Source: JAOBAU01 sp034667465
GTDB lineage: Bacteria; Acidobacteriota; Thermoanaerobaculia; Gp7-AA8
Direction of reading: 5' to 3'
Length of the DNA: 64,000 nucleotides
Assembly: GCA_034667465.1 (NCBI GenBank)
Contig: JAXDJV010000014.1
Location: 62,001 to 126,000, forward strand
Numbering within the stretch: the first letter of the stretch is position 1; each line of letters starts with the position of its first letter. Of the stretch, positions 1 to 7,883 are shown in pieces. The notes under the pieces are model-generated. The model ran no database searches, had not been told where the DNA came from, and saw only the letters and a list, made by a program, of their open reading frames with translations. The translations under genes were made by a program, and so were the position numbers.

Positions 1-2
1 GC

Positions 3-1154
3 GATTCGGTTTCGCTCGCGCCGGTTCGACGTTTCCTCGCCGGCGCGCCGCTGCCGATTCGCGGCGACGATCCGCGCGACGTCGCCGGACAGAAAATCTT
101 CTCCGTGACCCCGCTGCCGGCCGTCCGCATCGGCGAGCCGCAACCTCAGACCCAGGGCTACCTCTACGTCATCCTCGGCGGCGAGGAGTACGACTCCGCG
201 GTGCAACGGTTGCGCGGCAGTTTCATCATGCGGCAAAGCGCCGAAGCCGCCGCGGCCGCGGTGCTCTTCGTCCTCGCAACCGGACTGCTGCTCTTCGCAT
301 TGATGACGCGACGCCTTCGCAATCTCTCCGCGGCGATGGAAGCGTTCAAGCGGAGCGACTTCACCGATACGGTGCGCGTCGGCGGACGCGAAGACGGTGA
401 TGAAGTCGATCGACTCGCGGCGACGTTCGATGAGATGTCATCGCGCATCGCGCTGCAGGTTGCGAAGCTGAAGGAGGTCGATCTCCTTCGTCGCGAGCTG
501 GTCGCGAACGTGTCGCACGATCTCCGGACGCCGCTCGCGTCGCTGCGCGGTTACCTCGACACGCTGCTGTTGAAGGAAGGCTCGCTGACCGCCGAGGAGC
601 AGCGAAGGTTTCTCGAGATCGCCAGCAAGCATTCCATTCGACTGGGACGACTCGTCGACGAGCTGTTCGAGCTCGCGAAACTCGACGCGCAGGTCGCACC
701 GATCCGCCGCGAGCCATTCTCGATGCCCGAGCTCGTGCAGGACGTCGTGCAGAAGTTCCAGCTGCGCGCGGAGCAGGGAGGGGTGCGCGTCGATGCGGAG
801 CTGAGCGCCGAGCTGCCGCTCGTTTCCGGCGATCTCGCGCTGATGGAGCGCGTGCTCGAGAACCTCATCGAAAATGCCATCCGTTACACGCCCGCGGGCG
901 GGCAGGTGACGGTGACGCTCGTGCCGGAGAACGGACGTCTGACCGTGCGCGTGTCAGACACCGGATGCGGAATCGCCGAGGAAAGCCTGCCGTACATCTT
1001 CGACCGCTTCTATCGCGGCGACGATGCCGCGTCACGCGCCGACGGTGCCGGATTGGGACTCGCCATCGCGAAGCGCATCGTCGAATTGCACGGGAGCTCG
1101 CTGACGGCGCGGAGCCAGGTGAACGCGGGAACGACGTTTACGTTTGCGGTTTAG
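3..1154 (+). CDS. Sensor histidine kinase, 5' end outside the window
   Basis: The reading frame is open from the left edge, so the true start lies upstream; a GTG at 105 is only an internal valine. One membrane segment is coded around 237-305. A HAMP-like linker follows, then a HisKA helix with SHDLRTPL (acceptor His codon near 516), the N-box NLIENAIRYTP, and the ATP-lid motifs DTGCGI and GAGLGLAIAKRI. This is the usual order of BaeS/PhoR-type membrane kinases, which autophosphorylate and pass phosphate to a response regulator; that partner is presumably upstream. Only 85 bp separate it from the bufferin precursor, so it may help control that operon, but this is inference from position alone. 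Confidence 0.93.
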   Translation, partial: DSVSLAPVRRFLAGAPLPIRGDDPRDVAGQKIFSVTPLPAVRIGEPQPQTQGYLYVILGGEEYDSAVQRLRGSFIMRQSAEAAAAAVLFVLATGLLLFALMTRRLRNLSAAMEAFKRSDFTDTVRVGGREDGDEVDRLAATFDEMSSRIALQVAKLKEVDLLRRELVANVSHDLRTPLASLRGYLDTLLLKEGSLTAEEQRRFLEIASKHSIRLGRLVDELFELAKLDAQVAPIRREPFSMPELVQDVVQKFQLRAEQGGVRVDAELSAELPLVSGDLALMERVLENLIENAIRYTPAGGQVTVTLVPENGRLTVRVSDTGCGIAEESLPYIFDRFYRGDDAASRADGAGLGLAIAKRIVELHGSSLTARSQVNAGTTFTFAV

Positions 1155-1239
1155 CCGGCGCGGGATGGTTTTGTGATCTTTTGACGAATCCGGCGTGACA
1201 ACTCGGCCGTAGCTTGAGGTCATAGGAGGGTTCAACCCA

Positions 1240-1623
1240 ATGAATACTCGTGATCTCGCTCGTTACCTCGTCCTCGGTGGAGTTCTTTCCGGTATGACCG
1301 CCGGCACCACGCTTCTCGCTGCAAACGCTCCGAGCACCACCGACAACGGCCAGTCTTCCATCATCGAAATGTCGAAGAAGAAGACCGCCGAAGTCGACAA
1401 ACACGCCTGCAAAGGCCTCAACGCCTGTAAAGGCCACGGAAACTGTAAGAGCGGCGACAACGGTTGCTCCGGCAAGAACTCCTGCAAGGGCAAAGGCGGT
1501 TGCGCGTCCAAGTCCGTGCGGCACGGCTGCGCCGGCAAGAACGCCTGCAAAGGCCAGGGCGCCGGCGGCAAGAACGACTGCAAGAGCAAAGGCTCCTGCG
1601 CCGTTCCGCCGAAGGCTTCGTAA
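1240..1623 (+). CDS. bufA: Bufferin-type (BufA2-like) Cys-rich RiPP precursor
   Basis: This is a 127-residue exported precursor. AGGAGG at 1224-1229 lies ten bases before the ATG. Residues about 8-27 are hydrophobic and fit a signal peptide ending near LLAANA. The rest is Lys/Gly/Asn-rich with ten cysteines, mostly in repeats like NACKG, NSCKG and GGCAS spaced 4-9 residues apart. Family knowledge: such precursors, encoded next to DUF692 enzymes, are modified on cysteines (for example to thiooxazoles) and act as periplasmic copper-binding metallophores. The downstream DUF692, DUF2063 and DoxX genes match that operon type. Metal specificity and the exact modification cannot be read from sequence. 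Confidence 0.88.
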   Translation: MNTRDLARYLVLGGVLSGMTAGTTLLAANAPSTTDNGQSSIIEMSKKKTAEVDKHACKGLNACKGHGNCKSGDNGCSGKNSCKGKGGCASKSVRHGCAGKNACKGQGAGGKNDCKSKGSCAVPPKAS

Positions 1624-1637
1624 GACTGCGATCGCTC

Positions 1638-1667
1638 GCCCCTCACGCGTTTGCGCGCGTGAGGGGC
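1638..1667 (+). terminator. Hairpin between precursor and MNIO enzyme genes
   Basis: A perfect 12-bp inverted repeat (1638-1649 with 1656-1667) encloses a 6-nt loop. It lies 14 bases after the precursor stop and 21 bases before the enzyme start. No T-run follows, so it is more likely a partial terminator or an RNA-stabilising structure than a full stop. Such a hairpin would let the precursor mRNA accumulate above the enzyme mRNA. Confidence 0.6.
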
Positions 1668-1688
1668 ACAATACGCGTACACACAAAC

Positions 1689-2531
1689 ATGAATCGATTC
1701 GGCTATCCCGACCTCGGCATCGGACTCGGTCTCCGCACGACGCACTATTCGCACATTCTCGGCAATAGTCCGCCGGCCGGCTGGTTCGAAGCGCTGAGCG
1801 AAAACTATCTCGATACCGGCGGACGACCGGCGTTCGTGCTCGACAAAATCGCCGAACGCTATCCGGTCGTACTGCACGGCGTCTCGATGTCGATCGGCGG
1901 AACCGATCCGCTCGATTTCGATTACCTGCGCAAATTGAAAGCGCTCGCGAAGCGCGTCAATGCGCGCTGGATTTCCGATCATCTCTGCTGGACCGGAGTC
2001 GCCGGACGCAACGCGCACGATCTGCTGCCGCTGCCGTACGACGAACAGACGCTGCGACATTGCGTGGAGCGTGTCCGCATCGTTTCCGATTTTCTGGAAC
2101 GGCCGCTCGTCATTGAAAACCCGTCGTCATATGTGGAGTTCGCGCAGACGACGATGAGCGAGTGGGAGTTCATCGCGCGCCTCGCCACGGAGGCCGACTG
2201 CGGACTGCTGCTCGACGTCAACAACATCTATGTGAGCGCGTTCAATCACAGCTTCGACGCGGATGAATACATCGATGCGATGCCGGCCGATCGCATCGTG
2301 CAGATTCATCTCGCCGGACATACGAATCACGGCACGCACATCATCGACACGCATACAGGTCACGTCATCGATGAGGTGTGGTCGCTGTACGCCGATGCCT
2401 GTCGCCGTTTCGGCGACGTCTCGACGATGGTCGAGTGGGACGCCGACATTCCGGAGTTCGACGTCGTATTCGCCGAGGCGTTGAAAGCGGCGGTGTATCG
2501 CTCGGACGTGCGTGAGGTGGCGTGTGCGTGA
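1689..2531 (+). CDS. bufB: MNIO (DUF692) RiPP maturation enzyme
   Basis: 280 residues, a TIM-barrel multinuclear non-haem iron oxidase of the DUF692 family. Expected metal ligands are visible: H63 in VLHGVS, D97-H98 in ISDHLCW, E143 in VIENPSS, D176 in LLLDVNN, H207 and H211 in IHLAGH, D220/H222 in IDTHTG, and E249 in VEWDAD. These enzymes oxidise cysteines of the cognate precursor using iron and O2. The frame is open upstream to about 1464, but that part overlaps the precursor gene in another frame; ATG 1689 starts the family-typical sequence MNRFGYPDLGIGLGLR. No strong Shine-Dalgarno is visible, which may add to lower expression than the precursor. Confidence 0.95.
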   Translation: MNRFGYPDLGIGLGLRTTHYSHILGNSPPAGWFEALSENYLDTGGRPAFVLDKIAERYPVVLHGVSMSIGGTDPLDFDYLRKLKALAKRVNARWISDHLCWTGVAGRNAHDLLPLPYDEQTLRHCVERVRIVSDFLERPLVIENPSSYVEFAQTTMSEWEFIARLATEADCGLLLDVNNIYVSAFNHSFDADEYIDAMPADRIVQIHLAGHTNHGTHIIDTHTGHVIDEVWSLYADACRRFGDVSTMVEWDADIPEFDVVFAEALKAAVYRSDVREVACA

Positions 2532-3303
2532 GCTGCAGACATGGATGCACGGCGCGATCGTCGCGCCGAAGCCGCCGCCGGCTGACGACGTCGCGCGGCG
2601 CATTCTTCCGTCGCGCACTCTTGCGCCGGAGCAGCGGCTCGACATCTATCGCGACATGTACGCGATCCGGATGGAGGAGGCGCTCGAGGTTGATTATCCA
2701 GCCGTCGCCGCGCTCCTCGGGCATCACGATTTTCACCACATCGTCAACGCGTATGTGCAGCGTCATCCATCGGTGAGCTACACGTTGAACCGCCTCGGCG
2801 ATGCGTTCCCGCAGTTCCTCGCGGCGACGATGCCGCGACGTCACGCGTTGCACGATCTTGCGCGGCTCGAGCTGGCGATGACGCAGGTATTCGATGAAGA
2901 GGAATCGCCGCTCATCGATGCGAACGCGATCGCGGCCGTGCCGGCGGATGAAGTCGCATCGATGCGTCTCGTGCCGATTCGCGCACTGCGGCTGTTGTCG
3001 TTCGACTATCCCGCCAACGATCTCTTTCAGCTCTTCCGCGACGACGAGCCGATGCGCACGCCGCGTCGGAAGCCGACGTGGCTGGCGATCCATCGCCGCG
3101 ATTACTCGGTGATCCGTTTGCCGATGGAGTCACGATCATTCGCCATGCTGGAGCTCATTTGCGGAGGCGCGACGCTCGGCGACGCGGTGGTCGCGTTCGC
3201 GTCGCGCTTCGATGAGCCGCCGCGACAGGACGAGCTCTTTGCCTGGTTCCGCGACTGGACCGCGGCCGGACTGTTCACGGCAATCGAAATTGAAGGGACG
3301 TAA
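2524..3303 (+). CDS. bufC: DUF2063 family partner of the MNIO enzyme
   Basis: About 259 residues. The N-terminal half (RELQTWMHGAIV through the HPSVSYTLNRLGDAFPQFL region) is the conserved DNA-binding-like DUF2063 domain. In bufferin and related RiPP operons this protein pairs with the DUF692 enzyme and probably presents the precursor to it. GTG 2524 puts the conserved RELQ at the N-terminus and overlaps the upstream stop by 8 nt, with GAGGTG just before; GTG 2512 is an alternative giving four more residues. The overlap indicates translational coupling to bufB. Confidence 0.88.
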   Translation: MRELQTWMHGAIVAPKPPPADDVARRILPSRTLAPEQRLDIYRDMYAIRMEEALEVDYPAVAALLGHHDFHHIVNAYVQRHPSVSYTLNRLGDAFPQFLAATMPRRHALHDLARLELAMTQVFDEEESPLIDANAIAAVPADEVASMRLVPIRALRLLSFDYPANDLFQLFRDDEPMRTPRRKPTWLAIHRRDYSVIRLPMESRSFAMLELICGGATLGDAVVAFASRFDEPPRQDELFAWFRDWTAAGLFTAIEIEGT

Positions 3304-3774
3304 ATGACGAAACTCGAAGCGTGGTACGACCTGCTAGCCACCAAAGTATTCGACCGCCTGCGCGATCCGCTGCTGCTCGTGCTGCGGCTGTTCATCGGCT
3401 GGCAGTTCTACGTGACCGGCCGCGGAAAGCTGGAGCACATCGATCGCATCGTCGATTTCTTCACGAACCTCGGCATCCCGGCGCCCGCGCTGAACGCGCA
3501 TTTCATCGCGTGGCTGGAGACCGTCGGCGGCGTTCTGCTGTTCATCGGACTGGCATCGCGACTCATCGCGCTTCCGTTGTCGATCGCCATGATCGTCGCG
3601 TTCGCAACCGCGGACCACGACGCGCTTTCGAAGATGTTCACCGAGCCGGATGGCTTCACAGCCGCCGCCCCGTTCCCGTTTCTCATCGTGTCGCTGATCG
3701 TCCTCGCGTTCGGACCGGGGAGGTTTTCGGTCGACTGGCTGATCCGCCGAATGCGGCGCAAACCTATTTCTTAA
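3304..3774 (+). CDS. DoxX family membrane protein of the bufferin operon
   Basis: 156 residues with four hydrophobic segments (about 20-40, 63-88, 90-108 and 120-140), matching the DoxX/DUF5009-like four-helix fold. The start ATG follows the bufC stop TAA with no gap, so the two are co-translated. DoxX proteins recur at the end of DUF692/DUF2063 operons (often called BufD), where a membrane redox or sensing role is suspected but not proven. The 3' end overlaps the convergent crotonase gene by 11 nt. Confidence 0.9.
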   Translation: MTKLEAWYDLLATKVFDRLRDPLLLVLRLFIGWQFYVTGRGKLEHIDRIVDFFTNLGIPAPALNAHFIAWLETVGGVLLFIGLASRLIALPLSIAMIVAFATADHDALSKMFTEPDGFTAAAPFPFLIVSLIVLAFGPGRFSVDWLIRRMRRKPIS

Positions 3775-4504
3775 TCGTCTTCGCGAGGTACTCGCGAATG
3801 TGCGCGTGCGATCGCGTATCAGCCCAAAGCTCGAGCGCCTCGGCATCCGCATCGCCCGCGCGATCGGCCGCTTCGACGAAGGGTCGCCGCAACTGCATCT
3901 TCGCGAGCCGAAACGCATCGCGAGGAATCGCCGCCAACTGCGTCGCCACCTCGAGCGCTCTCGCCTCCAGCGCATCGGCGGCGATCACCTCATCAACAAT
4001 CCCAATGCTCTTCGCTTCATCGGGCGAGTAGGTCTTCCCGGTAAACGCCAGCTCCTGCGTCCTCGTCCCCGCCGCGAAACGGACGATCTCCAGCGCCAGA
4101 GCAGGAAAGGGAACGCCAACAAGCAACTCCGGCACCGCAATCCGCCCCCGCCCCTCCGCCATCAACCGCCGATCGCCGGACGCGACAAAAATCGCCCCAC
4201 CCGCAATTGCATGCCCGTTGCAGGCCACGACGAGCGGAACCGGCAACAGGAAAAGCTTCCTGAGCACGCGCACCAGCAAAGGAAAGAACGCTCGCGCATA
4301 ACTCTCCCCGCCATCAACGATCCGATACAGATCAACGCCCGCCGAGAAAATCCCGCCCGTCCCCGTCAACACCACCGCCCCCGCGTTCCCGACGTCGTCC
4401 AGCTCCCGCTCAAGCGCTTCGAGCAGCTCGATGTCGAGCACGGACGCCTTGCCGTGGGCGAGGCGGAGGAGGAGGGCGGGAGGGTGAGGGTGGCGGGTGA
4501 GCAT
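3764..4504 (-). CDS. Enoyl-CoA hydratase/isomerase (crotonase) family protein
   Basis: 246 residues, about family length. The oxyanion-hole segments are present: GIFSAGVDLYR near residue 50 and CNGHAIAGGAIFVASGDRRL near residue 100, followed by ELLVGVPFPALALEIV. Family members hydrate or isomerise enoyl-CoA thioesters in fatty-acid or amino-acid breakdown. The usual second catalytic Glu falls around the PELLVGV segment, but I cannot assign a substrate. It stands alone, convergent with the DoxX gene. Start ATG 4504 is the only sensible one. Confidence 0.9.
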   Translation of the reverse strand: MLTRHPHPPALLLRLAHGKASVLDIELLEALERELDDVGNAGAVVLTGTGGIFSAGVDLYRIVDGGESYARAFFPLLVRVLRKLFLLPVPLVVACNGHAIAGGAIFVASGDRRLMAEGRGRIAVPELLVGVPFPALALEIVRFAAGTRTQELAFTGKTYSPDEAKSIGIVDEVIAADALEARALEVATQLAAIPRDAFRLAKMQLRRPFVEAADRAGDADAEALELWADTRSHAHIREYLAKTIKK

Positions 4505-4545
4505 GGTGTAGGGAGGAGGCTAACACGGGTGCCAGAAGCAGAGTG

Positions 4546-5655
4546 TCAAGGAGCTTGCACGACACCATTGATAACGTGTGTGATCAGATCATTCAGCGGA
4601 TTAGCGGAGCCTTGCTGTATCCACAGGGCGCCTAAGCCAGCCGCGAGGGCGCATGACATGCTCGTGCCGCTATATCGGCGATACGAATTATTCAGCCACG
4701 AGGATCGCAGCAACTCGCCGGGGGTGACCATCTCTACCGTGTCTCCTTCGGGCTCGTAAACGCAAGAGAAGGGTGCCGGCTGCAAGTTGCGCAGCACGGC
4801 ACCGACTGCAGGAATTTCGAGGCAGTTAGCCGGATGATGAACTGGCGCGTTCGAACCGATTATCTTGTTTCCGGCGGCGGCCAACAACAGAATACCTTTG
4901 CCCGTCGCGGCTGCGGCCGCTTTCCGATAATAGATATCGGGCGTCGAGTAGGGCGGAACTGGTGATCCCAAGCACATGACGATTATTTTGGCTTTCTTTC
5001 GGATGGCCCAGACGATTCCACTGATCACGCTCATGTCCAGCCCGTCACCGTTTCTGTCCAGGACGCGGCCGTAAAGGACCTTCGCTTCCGGAGCGACGCC
5101 GTATCCCCCGCTCGCGCGTGGTCCGACCATTAGTCCGGCACAGTGCGTAGCATGACCATAATTATCTTCGTTGAGGTTTTCGTAAAGAGTGAAATTGCTC
5201 TCGTCAGCAAACGCGCCAGTAAGATCGGCATGAGTCGGCGTACCACTGTCCAAAAGGGCGATTGTCACGTCTTTGCCGGTGTAGCTCGTCGTGTCAACGC
5301 CGAGTTGTGCGAAGGGCGAGTATGCATCGGTCGCGTCATCGTCCGCACCTGGCGTCAAGAGTGCCGCACTCACGACTCGCTCACTGTTGATGTCGACGTG
5401 TTCATCACGCAACGCCACGCGAACTAACTCTGGAGGCAGTGCGACTGCTCCGATATTTAGCTCAGGGATGTATTGAATGCGAAATGGCTGCGGGACGTTG
5501 CTAAATCTCGCCACATCCGGAAACCTCTGTAGCGCGGCTCGCATCACTCCGATCGCATATTCCTGAGTCACGCTCGGATCGCGAAAGTTGATGAGCGAAC
5601 GTCCCGATAATCTACGTGCTGCAACCGGCTCCGTTGTTGAATTTGAGAAGATCAT
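4546..5655 (-). CDS. S8 subtilisin-like peptidase A
   Basis: 369 residues. The catalytic triad of the subtilase family is intact: D136 in IALLDSG, H168 in YGHATHCAG, S332 in SGTSMSCA, with oxyanion N263 in AAAGNK. A roughly 125-residue N-terminal region precedes the catalytic domain and could be a prodomain. No signal peptide is visible, so it may act in the cytoplasm or use a non-classical route. GGAGG precedes the ATG. The gene starts 29 bp after the 250-residue unknown protein and is probably cotranscribed with it. It is a paralogue of the second subtilase at 6795-7883. Confidence 0.95.
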   Translation of the reverse strand: MIFSNSTTEPVAARRLSGRSLINFRDPSVTQEYAIGVMRAALQRFPDVARFSNVPQPFRIQYIPELNIGAVALPPELVRVALRDEHVDINSERVVSAALLTPGADDDATDAYSPFAQLGVDTTSYTGKDVTIALLDSGTPTHADLTGAFADESNFTLYENLNEDNYGHATHCAGLMVGPRASGGYGVAPEAKVLYGRVLDRNGDGLDMSVISGIVWAIRKKAKIIVMCLGSPVPPYSTPDIYYRKAAAAATGKGILLLAAAGNKIIGSNAPVHHPANCLEIPAVGAVLRNLQPAPFSCVYEPEGDTVEMVTPGELLRSSWLNNSYRRYSGTSMSCALAAGLGALWIQQGSANPLNDLITHVINGVVQAP

Positions 5656-5684
5656 TTAAGCCTCCAATTCGATGCCTCGGCAAT

Positions 5685-6437
5685 TCATGGGTACAGGGTG
5701 TTCGAGCACTCCACACTGAGGTGTGAATCGCCGAGACACGCCGGTATCTCTATCATGCCGGTTTGAAGATCGCAGCGTTCACCGGACTGATATACCGGTA
5801 CAACAAAAACTGTTGTGTCGAAAAAGTTGGCGTAGGTTCCGAAGTGCGGCATCGGCGCGTCCTCTGCACGTTCGTTATTGGATATTAGAATTGTGGCATT
5901 CGCCGGAATGGTGGCGGTTTCCTTGTGGGTGACTCCTGAGACGATGGTTGTGATCGTCATCTTTACGGGTGCGGTGGCGGCAACGCTGTAAATAATTGTT
6001 TTCGGAACGCAGACCGCCGGACCGGCGCCAAATTGGCCCTTATATTTGAACCAGTCGCCCACATACACCGCGCCACGCGGCAGCACTACGTAGGCGTGGA
6101 AGTCGGGATGCGGAATCTGATTGCGCAGCACTGTGCGCGGAGTCCCCGGTCCTGTCGTTACCTGGGTGAGACGTGGTACGCCGTCCAGGAAGAGACTCGG
6201 CAGACCCGCCGGAAGATCGAACTCGACAAGCCCTTCGAGTCGATAGCACGTCGTGCCGACGCCAGAACCGATCGACGTTAGCGTTGTGACGACGTTGTCG
6301 GCGTCTCGTACGGTGAGCTTCGGAACATGCTTTACGTTTGGAACATCGTAGAGTATCGCGAGTTGCCTTGTGATTTCGTCGCTGCTGTTCGTCAGCGTCG
6401 CATGAGTGATCACACCTTGGAACTGGATCTCGAACAT
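5685..6437 (-). CDS. Unrecognised 250-aa protein, copy 1 (MFEIQFQG family)
   Basis: I do not recognise a known domain. The protein is predicted beta-rich, has no signal peptide or membrane segment, and contains several isolated Cys. It is clearly paralogous to the product of 7880-8653: both begin MFEIQFQGVITHA, both end HLSVECSNTLYP, and both share LPAGLP/LPEGLP and HFGTYANFF/HFDTYANFF blocks. Each copy has a closely linked subtilase. AGGAG precedes the start. The 43 bp upstream is nearly identical to that of copy 2, showing recent duplication. A substrate, inhibitor or effector role with the peptidases is possible but speculative. Confidence 0.85.
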   Translation of the reverse strand: MFEIQFQGVITHATLTNSSDEITRQLAILYDVPNVKHVPKLTVRDADNVVTTLTSIGSGVGTTCYRLEGLVEFDLPAGLPSLFLDGVPRLTQVTTGPGTPRTVLRNQIPHPDFHAYVVLPRGAVYVGDWFKYKGQFGAGPAVCVPKTIIYSVAATAPVKMTITTIVSGVTHKETATIPANATILISNNERAEDAPMPHFGTYANFFDTTVFVVPVYQSGERCDLQTGMIEIPACLGDSHLSVECSNTLYP

Positions 6438-6480
6438 GAACTTCTCCTCTCGGTTGTATGACGGACCTCGAGGACGTTTT

Positions 6481-6618
6481 TCAATCAGTCGCCGCTGCCG
6501 GCACCACGAAACCGTTCCAACGATGGGCAGATCGCCGCCTCGGGTTTGCCGACTCGCGCATCATCTATTGTGCGCGTCGGAGAGCTACGGGAGCGGCAGA
6601 CGCGTGTTCGGAACTGCG
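6481..6618 (-). pseudogene. 3' remnant of a duplicated CHAT gene
   Basis: Read on the minus strand, this segment gives about 46 codons aligning with the last residues of the intact CHAT protein: ALRRAQ, stop, MMRESANPRRRSAHRW, GFVV. It ends at a TGA exactly 43 bp before copy 1 of the unknown protein, the same distance as the intact CHAT stop (8697) from copy 2. A TAG at 6565-6567 replaces the second Gln of RAQQ. Similarity fades near 6618. It marks the edge of a duplication that carried only the CHAT tail. Confidence 0.85.
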
Positions 6619-6654
6619 GCCCGCAAGGGAGCTCTCAACGCGGGGGCCGCTTTT
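6616..6654 (+). terminator. Possible terminator-like hairpin
   Basis: GCGGCCCGC (6616-6624) can pair with GCGGGGGCCGC (6640-6650) with a two-base bulge, followed by TTTT. It lies at the edge of the CHAT remnant. The rest of the gap up to 6794 is free of recognisable genes and presumably holds the promoter of the subtilase B gene. Function is uncertain because no plus-strand gene ends here. Confidence 0.3.
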
Positions 6655-6794
6655 CAAATTCGATCCTTGCCGTTCGATATCGCCCTCATGATCGAGCTTG
6701 CGTGCGACGCTGTATGCGCGGTGACCGGCGACCAGCGCGCGAAGCGAGCGAGAAAACGGCGATGCCGGTCCTTCTCAAGATGAGGAGGACCATC

Positions 6795-7883
6795 ATGGCG
6801 CTACAGAACGTGGAAACCGGACGAACGATCGCGATGTTCAGGCACGACATCGATGAGGCGACGCGGCGGAGGGTCAACGCGTTCGTCGCAGAGCGGAGGG
6901 CGCCGGTCGATCTCGATTCGCGCGTGTCGCCACCCTGGCCCGAGTTCCTGCCGAAGTTCGGCGTGGCGATCATTCCGGCAGACCCTGCCGACGTCTGCGC
7001 GGAATTTCCGGATCTGCTGTATTGCACCCCGGAAGGAACCGTCTCCGCGCCCGTCAACGAAGACCTGACCGAGGATGACGAAAGCGATTTGTACGACCAT
7101 CTCAAGCCGGTGCGCGCGCTGAAGAGCACGTTTACCGGCGAACACGTCAACGTCGCGCTGCTCGATACCGGTTTTTATCCTCATCCCGATTTCTACAAGA
7201 GAGTGAAATCGACCAGGAACTTCGTCGGGCACGATTCGGAAGACGTCGATGACCGGAACGGTCACGGGACGCATTGTGCAGGCCTGATCGCCGGACCGCG
7301 CCGCGCCGGCGGCGGTTACGGGCTGGCGCCCAAAGTGAATCTTCACATCGGACGAGTGCTCGACGAAGACGGTGTCGGTTTCGACAGCAATGTGCTGCAC
7401 GGACTGTACTGGGCCGCCTACACCGTCAGAGCTCGTGTCATCGTTCTCTGTTGTGGCATGACGATGAGCAGCACGAAGTCGAAGGCGCTCTTCGAGGCGA
7501 CGTCACTGTGCGTAAGAAGGCTGGGCGGAGTCGTGATCGCCGCCGCCGGCAATCGCTTCGAAGGCGACGAAGATCCTGTCAACTATCCCGCGAATTGCCC
7601 GTCCGTTATTGCGGCCGGCGCTTTGGACCGGCGGCTGAAGACCGCCGAGTTTTCCTGCGTTGAAGCGAAAAATGATCCCGTCGAGGTGAAAGCGCCCGGT
7701 GTCGGCGTGCGGTCAGCGTGGATCGACGGCAAACACCGGCGTGCGAACGGAACGAGTGCGTCGGCCGCGATCGCCGGAGGCATCGCCGCACTCCTTGCGC
7801 AGAAGATCGGTCCGCACGGCGATCTCTTCACAGCAGTAAAGCAGGCTCAGCACGGGAAAGTGATGAAAGCGCCTGAGCGTTAG
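6795..7883 (+). CDS. S8 subtilisin-like peptidase B
   Basis: 362 residues from ATG 6795, chosen because AGGAGG sits at 6783-6788; the frame is open further upstream. Triad: D124 in ALLDTG, H157 in NGHGTHCAG, S321 in NGTSAS, plus N253 in AAAGNR. The Ser motif is NGTSAS rather than the commoner GTSMA. As in peptidase A there is an N-terminal pro-region and no signal peptide, suggesting cytoplasmic action. It runs opposite to the surrounding module, and its stop overlaps the stop of copy 2 of the unknown protein by 4 nt, so this unit looks inverted relative to the A pair. Confidence 0.95.
   Translation: MALQNVETGRTIAMFRHDIDEATRRRVNAFVAERRAPVDLDSRVSPPWPEFLPKFGVAIIPADPADVCAEFPDLLYCTPEGTVSAPVNEDLTEDDESDLYDHLKPVRALKSTFTGEHVNVALLDTGFYPHPDFYKRVKSTRNFVGHDSEDVDDRNGHGTHCAGLIAGPRRAGGGYGLAPKVNLHIGRVLDEDGVGFDSNVLHGLYWAAYTVRARVIVLCCGMTMSSTKSKALFEATSLCVRRLGGVVIAAAGNRFEGDEDPVNYPANCPSVIAAGALDRRLKTAEFSCVEAKNDPVEVKAPGVGVRSAWIDGKHRRANGTSASAAIAGGIAALLAQKIGPHGDLFTAVKQAQHGKVMKAPER

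Noticed and set aside
1181..1220. TTGACG at 1181-1186 as a -35 box for the bufferin operon.
   Set aside because: No -10-like sequence at 16-18 bp spacing could be found, so the promoter cannot be called.
1464..1688. N-terminal extension of the DUF692 gene back to 1464.
   Set aside because: This part overlaps the precursor gene in another frame and is Arg/Gln-rich; the family N-terminus starts at ATG 1689.
3800..4759. A 319-residue plus-strand frame over the crotonase and subtilase A ends.
   Set aside because: Low-complexity Arg/Pro/Gln composition and antisense to two recognised genes.
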